This document shows positions 24,911 through 36,563 of a stretch of 64,000 nt of DNA, in pieces. The notes under the pieces are model-generated. The model saw only the letters and a program-made list of their open reading frames with translations, was not told the origin of the DNA and ran no database searches. A program made the position numbers and the translations under genes. Positions within the stretch are counted from its first letter, which is position 1, and every line of letters begins with the position of its first letter. Source of the stretch: Zeugodacus cucurbitae (Eukaryota; Arthropoda; Insecta; Diptera; Tephritidae); NCBI RefSeq assembly GCF_028554725.1, contig NC_071671.1, positions 43,656,001 to 43,720,000 of the forward strand, written 5' to 3'.

Positions 24911-27741
24911 CCTAACTGTATATAACCACTTAAAATAGATTTATGTATATACATTTAATGATATATGTATATACATAGAATACATTTATAAATAATCTAA
25001 CTGATTATAATAATAAAACAAAAAGCTCAATAATTGAAAGCAATAACCTTCCTATTAACGTAGCATATATACTAAAGGGTGTTCCTTTGGAGGTACGTAA
25101 CTTTTATGCAAAACAAAATAAGAAAAATTATTCATATTTCAGTTGACTTAAATGAAAATTTTATTGCATTCACTGTTCGAACACAAATTCTGTCAAATGA
25201 TCACCTAATATATATTTTTTATGATAATTCTGTCGTTATTCTCCCTGGTTTCCAGCATATCAGTCTTTAGCAAGACAACAGAGCGCAGAGTATTATGTTC
25301 CAAAAAAAGTCACAAGTAGCTGGCTTATCAGAATAGACCATTGAATTCGAGAATTAATCTATTGCTCTAACTTAATGAGTATTAACCAATAATGACATTC
25401 AAAATGAGAACTTGGTGCGGCTTTTTCTATTTAAAATTCAGAAAATAATAAACTACCCGTTAAGTCTGAAATGTACTTTACCGCTAGTGGCTGCGCTGTT
25501 CTCTATAGCCGCAGTGAATACGAATCGAAGTTAAACTCCCACAATTTCCAAATATATTCTCTTTGAAAGCCAGTGCATAGTAAGTATACTGAACATAATT
25601 GTCGAACATATATAGTTATTTATTTACTAATGTCTAATGATTATTAATTGTTCTTACAATGAATTCAGTTTTTTTATATAATTTTATTATTAATTACTCA
25701 CTTATATACACACTTCATAGGAAGACGATAATTTCCATTGTAATAAGGATTTCTGATATCAAGATCCTAGTGTTATTCGTGCCTCTCAAAGAACTTTTTC
25801 ACTACGTAGGCATCTCTTCTTTAGGTTAGATGAAATTTTTCAAAGTCAACGCAACTCAGCGCTTCAATAAATAAAATCAAATATAACGAGGATTACATTT
25901 AAAGCTTGAAATGTTTTTCACAATGTTTCAAAATAACATACTCGTACTATAGTTGTTTGATCCGGAGTAGTTTATCAATATCTATTTTTTTTTTCATAAA
26001 AAAGAGATATCAAACAAACTACAGACATTTTCATTGATCCAATAAAAAAACAGAAAATTTGAAGCATAGCGAAACTAATAAGCTGGAAGAGAGATAAAAG
26101 CCAATAGCAGTTGTTTCTTTACTAAAAAAGAAAGAGAAGAATATACAAAAAATACTTCATCGATTATACAGCGTTGGCCAATATTTGGAAAGAAAGAGCT
26201 ATTCTGAGGTTATAAATTGTTGGATATTTCCGTATATTGCTCTTGGCAGGCAACTTCTAACTTTAAAACTCTGCATGTACAAACAAGTATCAACAACATC
26301 TCGAACCAACCGACGAAGATAGAGAGCAAAGCGATGATGAGTATCTACTACAATGCAAAAAAATACTGAGCAGTCTATTTTTTCTATATAAAAAAATCTT
26401 TTTTTTTTTTAATTTTTTGCAGGGCTAAATGTTATGAGCCAGTCTTCTTTATGGACAACTTAATTGCTATTGTCGAAAATTGTGACAGTTGCTTTTCCAC
26501 TTCAATGCTTGTGACATTTAGCTTCAAAGAGTTAGGAAGTCAATTCCAAATTTTACTATTATTATGCTATTTTTTAGAAATTTGTTGAATATTTTATATA
26601 CGGAGTTCTATACTTTCAGATTCGAGCCATTAAAATTAAATATTTTATTTAAGCAGTGACGAGTAGATTTTTGTGACAAAGTAGGGATATTTCAGCGAGT
26701 CAACTAACTAACTTTTACGACAGACTCGACTTGTCCAGGTGTTTTTTGAATACTCGCTATGACTTCGAATTAAGATAGTATATTCAGTTTCGGAGAGCAT
26801 ATTTTCTCAAATCAAGAAAACATAGTCACATATTAAGAAACTCATATCTTTAAAATTATTGAATTTTTTCCACGCCTTAACCAAAATACATATTATACAA
26901 GATTTTCATAAAATGCCTGCGATGACAATTAAGGGCACTGACACGTTCTCACCACCATTTATGCCCCATTGGATGAAACCGTGTACAAGCAAGCGAAGCA
27001 CATATCGCTTGCGGAGAGATATTTTTGCGAGCAAATTAAATAGACATAAAAGAAATGTACAAGTTCATATTAACTCCATAGAGAAGTTGAACACATTTGT
27101 GCGAAATGGGCACAAGTGACACAGTCCCTAGCAGCAATGGACATTTACTAAGAGTATGACACAGCAACCAACCACTTGCAGCAGCGCCTTAGAGTGGAGA
27201 GAAGAAACGATATACAGATATAATATCTTTGATATGAGTATCTGTGAGTGTGTGTGTGTGGTCACGAGCTTTACCATGCAACTGCAGCTTTTTTGCACAT
27301 TTCGTAGTTCATATTTTCGCATTGTTTGCATCATTTATTGCAATTCAGTTGAAATGAATGGAAAAATGGTCAGCAAATGAGAGCAGCTGCAGCGGTGGTT
27401 GGCGAACGAGCGAATGGGTGCGGAGCAAACAAAGCGGGCATTTATAAAGCATGGACAAAGGCGCATAGTACACATATGAGAAGAATGAAAAATATGTGTA
27501 TGTGTAAGCGGATAAGCACACATTTTTTTGGCAGTGTGAGTGCGTGTCTGCTGCAGGATGTTAAAGGCTATGAAATTTAATATTATTTAATGCATTCCAT
27601 TGAAATGGCCAAGAAAAGCAAAATAATTGCCACAATGAAAGGCCAGCAAATAAGTGAAGGAAATGCGTGACACATGCTTATATGTGTATGGGGCATAGAA
27701 TAGAATGTGGCATTTACACATATATGCGAGCACTTTCATTA
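24911..27741. other. Gene-free DNA
   Basis: No supported gene. A possible end of a mariner-like element (AAAGGGTGTTCCTTTGGAGG, about 25075) has no partner that I can find. The rest is AT-rich DNA, with a GC-richer patch at 26900-27560 whose short frames overlap on both strands. Confidence 0.5.
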
Positions 27742-27743
27742 TA

Positions 27744-27863
27744 AAGGGTGTCTTTTCGACATATGATTTTCAAGTAGAGATAAAACACATTTAATTTAAT
27801 GTTGTGGCTCCAAAAGAAGTGATGCCTTATTTAAAATCGTACATCAAAAACAAAAACACCCTT
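27744..27863. mobile_element. 120-bp MITE-like element with TA target duplication
   Basis: Short inverted ends, AAGGGTGTCTTTT on the left and AAGGGTGTTTTTG in reverse complement on the right, are bounded by TA at 27742-27743 and 27864-27865. The size and TA duplication suggest a Tc1/mariner-type MITE. The inverted match is short (8 perfect, about 11 of 13), so the call is moderate. Confidence 0.5.
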
Positions 27864-28414
27864 TATAAGTAGCTGTTGTCCGGCCTGTGGCTTCATTTGT
27901 CTGCCATATGAATTTGCTGGCATACTTCTTAACGGCTGCAAGTGCCTCACTCACATATTATTTGTTATTGTTGTTGTGCACTCAAGCCACTCGAGCAGTA
28001 ATTCATTTACCATTCCAAGCCAAACACACACGCATACTTAAACACAGCATACTGTTAATTTTCATTCATAGAGACGCGCTCTTAAGCAATGTACTTGCAT
28101 ACATATGTATGTGTTATTGCTGAATGGCATGACTGGCCATTTCATTATCATATGTTTGCCATTAAAATGGCCAAATGAGATGAAATGCTAAAGGGTTGTG
28201 CGAACACTTCAAACACAGCAACGGACACTTATGCGTGCGTTTACATGCGAAAACATATGCTCACGCACACACGCACACGCACACTCGTATTTTACAGCAA
28301 AATATATTTAAAGGCACACTCACATTTGCTTGACCAACACTGCGTTCATATGCTCATGTCCGTGCAAATTTAAAATATGCAACCATTAAATTAAATTGCC
28401 AGCCACACACACAC

Positions 28415-28420
<6 letters not shown>

Positions 28421-28449
<29 letters not shown>
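28421..28449. repeat. (AG)n microsatellite
   Basis: About 14 AG units, directly preceded by a CA-rich run (28404-28420). Confidence 0.9.
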
Positions 28450-28456
<7 letters not shown>

Positions 28457-28629
28457 TGGCATGTACGTATGTAAATGATGGCAATTCGAGAAAGAGTCGG
28501 TCAATTGCCTCAGAAATAGGGACCATTTATGCATAGTAATCAGCTGCTCAAATGGCTGGTGATGGCTGGTGGTGGGTTAAGGGCGTCCGAGCAAAACATT
28601 AAATGCATAAATTGTCGACTCGTACTTAC

Positions 28630-28724
28630 CTTTGTAACTCGATATGACTTTTGGTGTAGCTTTAGATGTGCTCCTTGCGAAATCTCAAAATGATTGTGCT
28701 GTTTTTGTTTGCCTTCGGCGTGCG
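28630..28724 (-). CDS. Candidate 95-bp internal exon, host gene unknown
   Basis: On the minus strand a strong pyrimidine-rich acceptor (CTTCTCCCTACTTGCAG) precedes 95 bases that end at a consensus donor, AAAG|GTAAGTAC. One of the three frames is open through the whole exon: two bases, then 31 codons, leaving the exon in phase 0 at the donor. The peptide begins HAEGKQKQHN and ends SYRVTK, and is rich in His, Gln and Lys. I do not recognise it. With acceptor, donor and an open frame together, this is the best host-exon candidate in the window, and it would place this DNA inside a minus-strand gene. It could also be a 5'-UTR exon or chance: one open frame out of three over 95 bp is not rare, and no partner exons were identified. 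Confidence 0.35.
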
Positions 28725-30043
28725 CTGCAAGTAGGGAGAAGCAGAGAAAAGGCATATACAGTTGAAATTATTGTAATTCACTAAAAGCATATACGTAAGT
28801 GTTATTAATTATTTATGAAGCGTAATGTATTCACTTTATTATGCATATAAATGTGCATGTAAGCAAATGGCGCATTGCATGCACTAAAAACTCTTAATGC
28901 CTGCATTTACTTACAATTTAAATATTTACGACTGCCTTTTGAAAGGCGATTCAGGCAATTGGTAGGGAGCGGTCACTTTCATTTCACAAAGTGTCATGAC
29001 AAATATATTTGCTTTATGTGATATATTTGCTTTCTTCTAAACTGACTTTAACTATATATTTGTTAAGCTTATCGTTAAGGTAAGTACATTGAAGTGATTT
29101 AAAAAAACATATTCCGTAAATGTTACAACATCAACTCGTTTATATTTATGTTTTATTTACTATGCTATCAAAATTCTCTTGTAAAAACTCAACTGGATAA
29201 TATTGTGACCAATCGAAAAGGATTCAATAATTATAAAACAGTTATCAACGAAACTCAATCTAAACTATTTCGAGATATAAAGCATACACGGTTTTATTTA
29301 GTCTTTTCTGGTTCATGCGTTCATTCTTGATAGAAGCGCACTCGTTTAATCCTTACAGAATTGCATTATTTTCTCACAGCAACCTGATAGGAATTTTTTT
29401 CTCCTTAATTATGACGTACAAGTTCCAAAATTAACCGAAGCTGAACTAGGTCCAAACGAGTCCCAAATTTTCAAATATCGAAAGAGAATATACAAAAAAC
29501 TATATTTACTATATTAGCTGAAAATTGACCAAGTCCTCCACCATCCTATTTATGCGAATTATCTCCAGGGACTATTTCCTCTATCGCAAACTCAGAATTT
29601 TTTTATTGAATTTAATATAGTTATTTTTTAATAATAACATATTTGATACGTTTTTCTTTATATGTAAATACATTATATGAGTACAAATTTGAGAGTTATT
29701 GAGATATATTTATTTCATTATATTTTCAACTAACATCTGCTGTCAAAGGCTTTTGAAGTTTTCGTTAACTCTTTGAGTTAAACCTTATAACAAGCGATAC
29801 ACTTCTATTTCATAAAATTATATTATGTAAGGAATCTCTGCTAATATTGAGTTAGTCTGTGTATTATATCCCAATATCTGGCGGATAATCTATGAGACTT
29901 TTAGTCGAAAATTTCAAGCACTAATTCGAAGATAATTATATTATCATTCGAAGAATATATATTATCTTCTTCTCAATGATTCCATTTTTAAAATATAATT
30001 TAAATTTGAACTCCCGAGAGACCCTTTGCCACTTTAAAATAGT

Positions 30044-33000
30044 GTTATGTATGTGATTGGCGTTCAACCGTTTAGCCGGTTATAGCCGAATCGACGATAG
30101 TGCGCCACCTCTCTCTCTCCTTCGCAGTTCGGCGCCAGTTGGAGATCCCAAGTGTAACCAGGTCGCTCTCCACCTGGTCCCTAAAACGGAGTGGAGGCCT
30201 TCCCCTTCCTCGGCTTCCTTCGGCGGGTACTGCATCGAACACTTTCAGAGCTGGAGTGTTTTCGTCCATTCGGACAACATGACCTAGCCAGCGTAGCCGC
30301 TGTATTTTTATTCGCTGAACTATGTCAATGTCGTCGTATAACTCGTACAGCTCATCGTTCCATCGTCTGCGGTATTCGCCGTTGCCAATGTTCTGAGGAC
30401 CATAAATCTTGCGCAAAATTTTCCTCTCGAAAACTCCTAGTGTCGTCTCATCTGATGTTGACATCGTCCAAGCTTCTTCACCGTAAAGCAGGACGGGAAT
30501 GATAAGCGACTTGTAGAGCTTGATTTTGGTTCGTCGAGAGAGGACTTTACTTCTCAATTGCCTACTCAGTCCAAAGTAGCACCTGTTGGCAAGAGTTATT
30601 CTGCGCTGGATTTCGAGGCTGACATTGTTCGTGTTGTTAATGCTGGTTCCCAGATAATCGAAATTATCTACGACCTCGAAGTTATGACTGTCAACAGTGA
30701 CGTGGGAGCCAAGACGCGAATGCGCTGACTGTTTGTTTGACGACAGGAGATATTTCGTCTTGTCCTCGTTCACCACCAGACCCATTCGCTTCGCCTCCTT
30801 ATCCATGCGGGAAAAAGCAGAACAAACGGCGCGGTTGTTGCTTCCGATGATATCAATATCATCAGCGTACGCCAGGAGCTGTACACTCTTGTAGAAGATT
30901 GTACCTTCTCTGTTTAGCTCTGCAGCTCGTATTATTTTTTCCAGCAATAGATTGAAGAAGTCGCACGATAGTGAGTCACTCTGTCTGAAACCTCGTTTGG
31001 TATCGAACGGCTCGGAGAGGTCCTTCCCAATCATTACGGAGCTTTTGGTGTTGCTCAACGTCAATTTACACAGCCGTATTAGCTTTGCGGGGATACCAAA
31101 TTCAGACATCGCGGCATAAAGGCAGCTCCTTTTCGTGCTGTCGAAAGCAGCTTTAATATCGACAAAAAGGTGGTGTGTGTCGATCCTCTTTTCACGGGTC
31201 TTCTCCAAGATTTGGCGCATGGTGAATATCTGGTCAGTTGTCGATTTTCCAGGTCTAAAGCCACACTGATAAGGTCCAATCAGTTTGTTGACGGTGGGCT
31301 TTAGTCTTTCACACAGTACGCTCGATAGAACCTTGTATGCGATATTTAGAAGGCTGACCCCACGGTAATTGGCGCAGATTGTGGGATCTCCCTTTTTATG
31401 GATTGGGCAGAGCACACTGAGATTCCAATCGTCAGGCATGCTTTCTTCCGACCATATTCTGCAAAGAAGCTGATGCATGCACCTTATCAGTTCCTCGCCG
31501 CCGTATTTGAATAGTTCTGCCGGTAATCTATCGGCCCCCGCTGCTTTGTTGTTCTTCAAGCGGGTAATTGCTATTCGAATTTCTTCACGGTCGGGCAATG
31601 GAACATCTATTCCATCGTCATCGATTGGGGAATCGGGTTCGTCATCTCCTGGTGTTGTACTCTCACTGCCGTTCAGCAGGTCGGAGAAGTGTTCCCTCCA
31701 TAATCCCAGTATGCCCTGGACATCGGTTACCAGATTACCACCTTGGTCTCTACATGAGGATGCTCCGGTCTTGAAACCTTCGTTAAGTCGCTTCATTTTT
31801 TCATAAAATTTTCGAGCATTCCCTCTGTCTGCCAGCTTCTCAAGCTCTTCGTACTCACGCATTTCGGCCTCTTTCTTTTTTTGTCTGCAGATGCGTCTCG
31901 CTTCCCTCTTCAGCTCTCGGTATCTATCCCATCCCGCACGTGTTGTGGTCGTTTGCAACGTTGCGAGGTAGGCAGTCTGTTTTCTCTCCTCTGCGAGACG
32001 GCACTCCTCATCGTACCAGCTTGTTTTTTGTCGTTGCCGAAAACCAATTGTTTCGGCTGCAGCGGTACGCAGTGAGTTTGAGATGCCGTTCCACAGTTCC
32101 CTTATACCGAGATGATGATGAGTGCTCTCAGAGAGCAGGAGTGCAAGTCGAGTAGAGTATTTCGTGGCTGTCTGTTGCAATTGCAGCTTTTCGACGTCGA
32201 ACCTTCCTTGTGTTTGTTGACGGGCGTTCTTTTCTGCACAGAGGCGGGTGCGTATCTTAGCTGCAACCAGATAATGGCCTGAGTCTATATTTGGTCCTCG
32301 GAGCGTACGCACGTCTAAAACACAGGAGACATGTCTTCCGTCTATCACAACGTGATCGATTTGGTTCCGCGTGTTTCGATCAGGAGACAGCCAAGTAGCT
32401 TGATGTATTTTCTTATGCTGGAATCTGGTACTACAGACGTCCATATTTCGGGCCCCAGCGAAGTCGATCAGCCTCAGGCCGTTTGGCGATGTTTCGTCAT
32501 GGAGGCTGAATTTTCCGACTGTTGTGCCAAAGACACATTCTTTACCCACCCTGGCGTTAATACCGCCAAGCACGACTTTTACATCGTGGCGGGGGCAGCG
32601 CTCATATGTGCGTTCTAGGCGCTCATAGAAAGCATCTTTGGTCACATCGTCCTTCTCTTCCGTTGGGGCGTGGGCGCAAATCAGCGATATGTTGAAGAAC
32701 CTCGCTTTGATGCGGATTGTGGCAAGACGTTCATCCACCGGGGTGAATGCCAGGACTCTGCGACGGAGTCTCTCTCCCACCACAAATCCAACACCAAATT
32801 TGCGCTCCTTTATATGGCCGCTGTAGTAGATGTCACAAGGACCCACCTTCTTCCGCCCTTGTCCCGTCCATCGCACTTCTTGGATGGCGGTGATGTCAGC
32901 CTTGAGTCGTATGAGGACATCAACCAGCTGGGCAGAGGCACCTTCCCAATTAAGGGTCCGGACATTCCAGGTGCATGCCCTTATATCATTATCCTTAAAA

Positions 33001-33254
33001 CGTTTGCAGGGGTCGTCATCAAAAGGGGGGTGTCTCATCCGAGGCTTTCGTAGATTTTTCATTGGGGGGTGTTTTTATGTGGTGGGTCCCAAACCCTACG
33101 CACAACCGCATAAGCGGGCTTCGCCTTCTCACTTTAGCTCGCCTTCAAACGGATGTCTGTTGGCTACCCAGAGGATACTTGGTCTAAAACCGGAAGTCGT
33201 GAGCTGCTTGAACCGTGTGGAGAAGAATCGTTTCTGGCCACTCCCAAGTGAATG
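30044..33254 (-). mobile_element. Full-length RTE-type non-LTR retrotransposon
   Basis: About 3.2 kb on the minus strand. It has a GC-richer 5' leader (33063 to about 33254), one long ORF, then a 3' UTR of fewer than 30 bp that ends CGCCAATCACATACATAAC with a microsatellite-like tail. A single ORF, an apurinic-type endonuclease ahead of the RT, a tiny 3' UTR and a short tandem-repeat tail define the RTE clade. It is the parent-like copy for the pieces at 10192, 46911 and 56419. The 5' boundary is estimated from where the leader's composition changes. I did not identify a target-site duplication. Confidence 0.88.
30072..33062 (-). CDS. RTE endonuclease/reverse transcriptase, 996 aa
   Basis: This single-ORF polyprotein of an RTE retrotransposon would nick target DNA and copy its own RNA there. 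The N-terminal endonuclease/exonuclease/phosphatase domain (about 27-272) shows TWNVRT (31-36), IQEVRW (60-65), VVLGGINARVG (163-173) and IDSGHYLV (259-266). The RT (about 490-760) shows NYRGVSLLN (565-573), FVDIKAAFDS (633-642), RGFRQSDSLSC (690-700) and YADD (732-735). The C-terminal block contains LRWLGHVVRMDE (923-934). The length is normal for RTE. It has no stop or frameshift, yet three normally invariant positions are changed: the Asp expected at 167 (GDxNA) and at 262 (SDH) are Gly, and the Gly of RQGD at 695 is Ser. The ORF is therefore intact but probably has a dead endonuclease and an impaired RT. The Met at 33062 is the first in the frame and follows the leader. Database entries for such ORFs are often named craniofacial development protein 2-like; that is a misannotation of this family. 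Confidence 0.9.
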   Translation of the reverse strand: MKNLRKPRMRHPPFDDDPCKRFKDNDIRACTWNVRTLNWEGASAQLVDVLIRLKADITAIQEVRWTGQGRKKVGPCDIYYSGHIKERKFGVGFVVGERLRRRVLAFTPVDERLATIRIKARFFNISLICAHAPTEEKDDVTKDAFYERLERTYERCPRHDVKVVLGGINARVGKECVFGTTVGKFSLHDETSPNGLRLIDFAGARNMDVCSTRFQHKKIHQATWLSPDRNTRNQIDHVVIDGRHVSCVLDVRTLRGPNIDSGHYLVAAKIRTRLCAEKNARQQTQGRFDVEKLQLQQTATKYSTRLALLLSESTHHHLGIRELWNGISNSLRTAAAETIGFRQRQKTSWYDEECRLAEERKQTAYLATLQTTTTRAGWDRYRELKREARRICRQKKKEAEMREYEELEKLADRGNARKFYEKMKRLNEGFKTGASSCRDQGGNLVTDVQGILGLWREHFSDLLNGSESTTPGDDEPDSPIDDDGIDVPLPDREEIRIAITRLKNNKAAGADRLPAELFKYGGEELIRCMHQLLCRIWSEESMPDDWNLSVLCPIHKKGDPTICANYRGVSLLNIAYKVLSSVLCERLKPTVNKLIGPYQCGFRPGKSTTDQIFTMRQILEKTREKRIDTHHLFVDIKAAFDSTKRSCLYAAMSEFGIPAKLIRLCKLTLSNTKSSVMIGKDLSEPFDTKRGFRQSDSLSCDFFNLLLEKIIRAAELNREGTIFYKSVQLLAYADDIDIIGSNNRAVCSAFSRMDKEAKRMGLVVNEDKTKYLLSSNKQSAHSRLGSHVTVDSHNFEVVDNFDYLGTSINNTNNVSLEIQRRITLANRCYFGLSRQLRSKVLSRRTKIKLYKSLIIPVLLYGEEAWTMSTSDETTLGVFERKILRKIYGPQNIGNGEYRRRWNDELYELYDDIDIVQRIKIQRLRWLGHVVRMDENTPALKVFDAVPAEGSRGRGRPPLRFRDQVESDLVTLGISNWRRTAKERERWRTIVDSAITG

Positions 33255-35384
33255 ACAATCAAAAACTTTCCTCACTTGCGTGAACTTCTACACATGATCC
33301 CATCCTCCCTTAGATAAATTGTAACTCTTTTATATATATTTATATTTTATATTTATAGCATAAAAACTTTAAGGCAAAAAAATCAATACTTTTATTTTAT
33401 TTATTTAATTTTTGTTTTTGCTTGTCATTCGTCAACACTCTCAACATAGATCCTTATTTATCTCACTAAGTGCCCTCCGTCGTCGTCAACCCAATCCACA
33501 GTCAAATTACGCTAATTGCTTTGGAAGTTAAATTCGCTATTTACTAAGCTGTCTACTTTCGCCTACGAGTGTAGTAAGCCTGAGCTTTCGGCCTTCCTTA
33601 TGTATTTACTGCTTGAGAAAAATTCGCAGCGGCACACACACACGCTCACTCATTAGCGCCCACACCCTTGGCGTGGATATTATTTTTTAATTATCACAGC
33701 TAATTTGTTGGCAGCGCTCAGCGCCCTCCCTCGGTTCACTGGCGCGGCAGCGGTGAAAACTTTTTCAAGGCGAATTTAATTCACGCGATCCTGTTGCACG
33801 CCGCCACTGCAGACACACACATACAGAAATTGTCACGAAGATTCGCCGAAAATTGCACACACACACACACCCAGAAGAATTCTACGAAATGTTGTCAAAT
33901 GAATTTCGATTTTTCCCACGTATTTCCCACACTGCTCTCCGTTGTTTCAACGGTTGAGCTTGACGAAGGAAGTGCCAACGTTCTAAATTTCAAAGAGGAA
34001 GTCGACAAAAAATGTCATTAATTTCGTTTCAACCGCCCACTTTGTTGCGCCTTATTGTTGCCCCCCCTCTTTTTTTGTTTCATCTCTCTTTGTCTATGTG
34101 TGTTTGTGGTTGAGAAATTGCAAAGCGAGGCATTTCGTTTTTTTTGCTTTTTGCTTTTGCTACTCCTGCTGTGCTCCCTTTTCATTTACTCTGTTTTTGT
34201 TGTATTTGTTGTTTTGCACATTAATCCGCATATTTAACTCTGCCACAACAGCGTTTCTGTCTGTTAACGTGCTTCCGGTTTCATGCTGCTGCTCACAGAC
34301 TCCGCAGCCATTAGTATTTTATCAAAATTCCTCTGTCGGCGTGAGAAACTCCGTTGCTCATAAATTTCATATTACTCTCGCGGTGTGTGTGTGTCAGTTT
34401 GCAAGTTTAGACAGCACAGCGGAATTTTAGGTTGCTGGGCAATTCTGCTTTGCTCGGCTTTAAAAGGTCATATTACAGGCACATACATTCTTATATACAT
34501 ACATGCATACAAGTACGTGCATGCGTAAGCTCACTGACATGCCATGCCGTGCTGTCTACAACAAATCTCGACTCACTCCAATTTGCGAAGTTGTGAAAGA
34601 AAGAGATTCTTAATTAAAATTTTAATAAATATGTTAGAAAAGTTAGAAAAGGATTTCTTCTCTGCTTTATTCAACACTTCCGTTTCGCACGCTCTTGTTG
34701 TCATTGCTTCTCCATGGTGTTTATTTAAAATTGTAGAAGAATTTCTTTGTGCTTTGCTAACTTGTGGCTAAGGCTCTTGTATTTCTTCTGATTCGTACTA
34801 AAAATTAAAATTTTATTTTAGAAATTTTGTTAGAAATTTGATGACTTAGCTGTAGCACTCATTGCCTTACCAGCAGCATTAAATAATATTAAGTTTCAAA
34901 TAAATACTTGTAAAGAGTCTATATTTGCCTCAACGAGAGCAAGTGTAAAGTTAATGCTTCTTTGTTGCTAAGCAGTCAATATTTCTTCAATTCAAATATT
35001 TTTGCAATTACTTGTCAAAATACAGCTGGCAGCCTGGCAGCCAAACTCAATTAAATATCCTTACAAGAATTTTTAAATAATCTTCCAAATACCGTTACTT
35101 TTAATATTTTGACGTCGTCTTCAATAGAACATTATCTCGGCCCAGTACCTGTCTATGAAAAAATACAAAATGATTTTAGATGACCATAAAACGAGGTGGA
35201 CCATAATTCAGATAAATGCCGTTTAATCTAGGTAAACCACAAATCATATGTATTTGATCTCAGTGAGTTGTTCTTGTTCTAAATTTCAATAAAATGGCAA
35301 TTTTTTTGGTAAAAAATTTAGAAAAAATGAGATTTTGATTGCAGAAATGTTGTCTTAATTTGAAGCAAAAGGCAAGTCGAACTA
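33255..35384. other. Gene-free DNA
   Basis: No supported gene. From 33420 to 34440 the sequence is GC-richer, with CA runs (33640, 33855) and T/C-rich tracts (34060-34210). Frames there are low-complexity. AT-rich DNA follows. Confidence 0.5.
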
Positions 35385-36563
35385 AAACCAGTAACGAAAG
35401 GCTAAGTTCGAGTGCAACCGAACATTTTATACTCTCCCAATTTATTGATGTAATTTTATAAAATAACACAATTCGACCCATATATTCGGCATACTTCAAT
35501 ATAATAACGAAAATCATCATAAATACTATATGGGGACTGAACCGATTTCACTCGTTTTCACCACCAAGATACAATGTATCGATGACTATACGCTCACTTA
35601 ATTTTATATTACCTATAATTATGTATATGAGATCTGGGGGACGTTGTGACCCAATTTTAACCATTTTTGGCACAGAGACAAACTGTTATAAGAAAAAAAT
35701 TCAGACGTAATTAATTACATTAAAATATCCGATAAATTTACCTATATTTTGGGTGAAAAATTACCCTTAGGCACTGAGTTCTTCATGTTCGATATCAGGG
35801 GCCTTGAAAAGTAATGGTCTGATTTTGAAAATCTTTCCACAAGCGATGTCACAGATCAAATACAGTATTTGTGCAAAGTTTTTTTTTTCAAAATTGAGTT
35901 ATATGGGAAGTAAGCGTGGCTGTGAACCGATTTCACCCATATTAGACCCGTGTCATCAGGGTGTCAAGAAAGTGTTATATACCGAATTTCATTGAAATCG
36001 GTCGAGTAGTTCCAGAGATATGGTTTTTGACCCATAAGTGGGCGACACAACGCCCATTTTCCATTTTGTAAAAAAATCTTTGTTTATTTAGCTTTATTGG
36101 TTTGCGAGTCATATACAAAAAACCTATTTGGGGGCCACGCCCACTTAAAAAAAAAAAGTTACATCCAAATGTGCCCCTCCCTAATGCGATCCTATGTTCC
36201 AAATTTTCTTTTCATAACTTTATTTATGGCTTAGTTATATATAGTTTTCGGGTTTCCCCATTTTGTGGGCGTAGCAGTGGACCGATTTTGCCCATCTTCG
36301 AAAGCAACCTCCTGAGGGTACCAAGGAATATGTGTTCCAAGTTTCATTAAGATATCTTAGTTTTTACTCAAGTTATCTCTTGCACGGACAGACAGACAGA
36401 CGGACGGACAGACATCCGGATTTCAACTCCACTCGTCATCCGGATCAGTTATATATATATATATAACCCCATATCTAACTCTTTTATTTCTTGGTGACAC
36501 AAACAACCGTTATGTGAACAAAACTATAATACTCTTTGCAACATATTGCGAGAGTATAAAAAT
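35385..36563 (+). mobile_element. DINE-like non-autonomous element, copy 5
   Basis: The 5' end is slightly decayed (CCAGTAACGAAAGGCTAAG, then the TTCGAGTGCAACCGAA hairpin and TTTTATACTCTCCCAA). The tandem GACA/GACG array lies at about 36387-36415. A TA run follows at 36448-36464. The 3' end is a short hairpin, ATACTCTTTGCAACATATTG, continuing CGAGAGTATAAA. It has an internal deletion relative to copy 3 near 35880 and another near 36078. Confidence 0.8.

Larger units (their letters stand above)
27866..30043. other. Region with microsatellites and one candidate exon
   Basis: Apart from the candidate exon on the minus strand, nothing supported was seen. CA and AG microsatellites lie near 28404-28449, with AT-rich DNA from 29000 onward. 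Confidence 0.5.

Noticed and set aside
25075..25270. AAAGGGTGTTCCTTTGGAGG as an end of a mariner-like element
   Set aside because: No opposite end, TA pair or coding remnant could be found, so it is noted only as a possible relative of the unit at 27744.
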